Assembly: GCA_964545475.1 (NCBI GenBank)
Contig: CAZJGG010000110.1
Location: forward strand, 1-5,275
Source: CAZJGG01 sp964545475
Lineage (GTDB): Bacteria > Bacillota > Clostridia > Lachnospirales > JAISER01
Direction of reading: 5' to 3'
DNA: 5,275 nucleotides
The translations under genes and the position numbers were made by a program. The notes below the pieces were generated by a model. That model was not told where the DNA came from. It saw only the letters and a program-made list of their open reading frames with translations, and searched no databases. Below are positions 5,269 to 5,275 of the stretch, piece after piece (position 1 is the stretch's first letter; each line of letters begins with the position of its first letter).

Positions 5269-5275
5269 GCATCCA

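Noticed and set aside
1..5275. CRISPR array, tRNA or rRNA genes, insertion sequence ends, integrase or att site
   Set aside because: I saw no regularly spaced repeats, no RNA gene signatures, no transposase and no duplicated att-like ends in the window.

Overview
The window looks like accessory DNA from a low-to-mid GC Firmicute, most likely an anaerobic Clostridia-type gut or rumen bacterium. The evidence is strong AGGAGG-type ribosome binding sites on almost every gene, tightly packed and overlapping small genes, and a MobC plus MOBP-type relaxase pair of the kind carried by Firmicute integrative or mobilizable elements. No integrase, replication gene, tRNA or att site is visible, so the exact type of element cannot be decided.

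Left part (1-3001, all on the + strand): a compact gene train. It opens with the C-terminal half of an RtcB RNA ligase cut by the window edge. A 127-bp stretch follows that seems to hold the frameshifted tail of a lost gene. Next come a small two-CxxC zinc-ribbon protein, a full-length DUF503 (YlxP-like) protein, a DUF1905 protein, and a protein with zinc ribbons at both ends. The last gene joins a BRCT domain to a MazG-like NTP pyrophosphohydrolase domain. From the DUF503 gene onward the spacings are -19, -4, +2 and +27 bp, so these genes are very probably co-transcribed. RNA ligation, nucleotide hydrolysis and several likely nucleic-acid-binding ribbons together suggest an RNA repair or nucleotide-stress cargo island. 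That joint role is inference.

Middle (3002-3177): a convergent intergenic region. It has a strong hairpin flanked by A and T runs, likely a terminator usable from both sides, then a cluster of small GC-rich hairpins up to the relaxase stop codon.

Right part (3178-5275, all on the - strand): a mobilization operon read right to left. A small hydrophilic ORF is followed by a terminator-like hairpin, then mobC, then the relaxase. mobC and the relaxase are 15 bp apart. mobC has an unusual start region in which the ideal Shine-Dalgarno overlaps the only standard start codon. The relaxase carries the expected HxDxSHxHNH metal site and an N-terminal tyrosine, and ends in a short tandem repeat. The oriT is probably close to or upstream of mobC, but I cannot locate it from sequence alone.

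The points most worth checking are the BRCT-MazG fusion, the RtcB-led cluster on a mobile element, the broken gene after rtcB, and the small ORF-hairpin-mobC leader arrangement.
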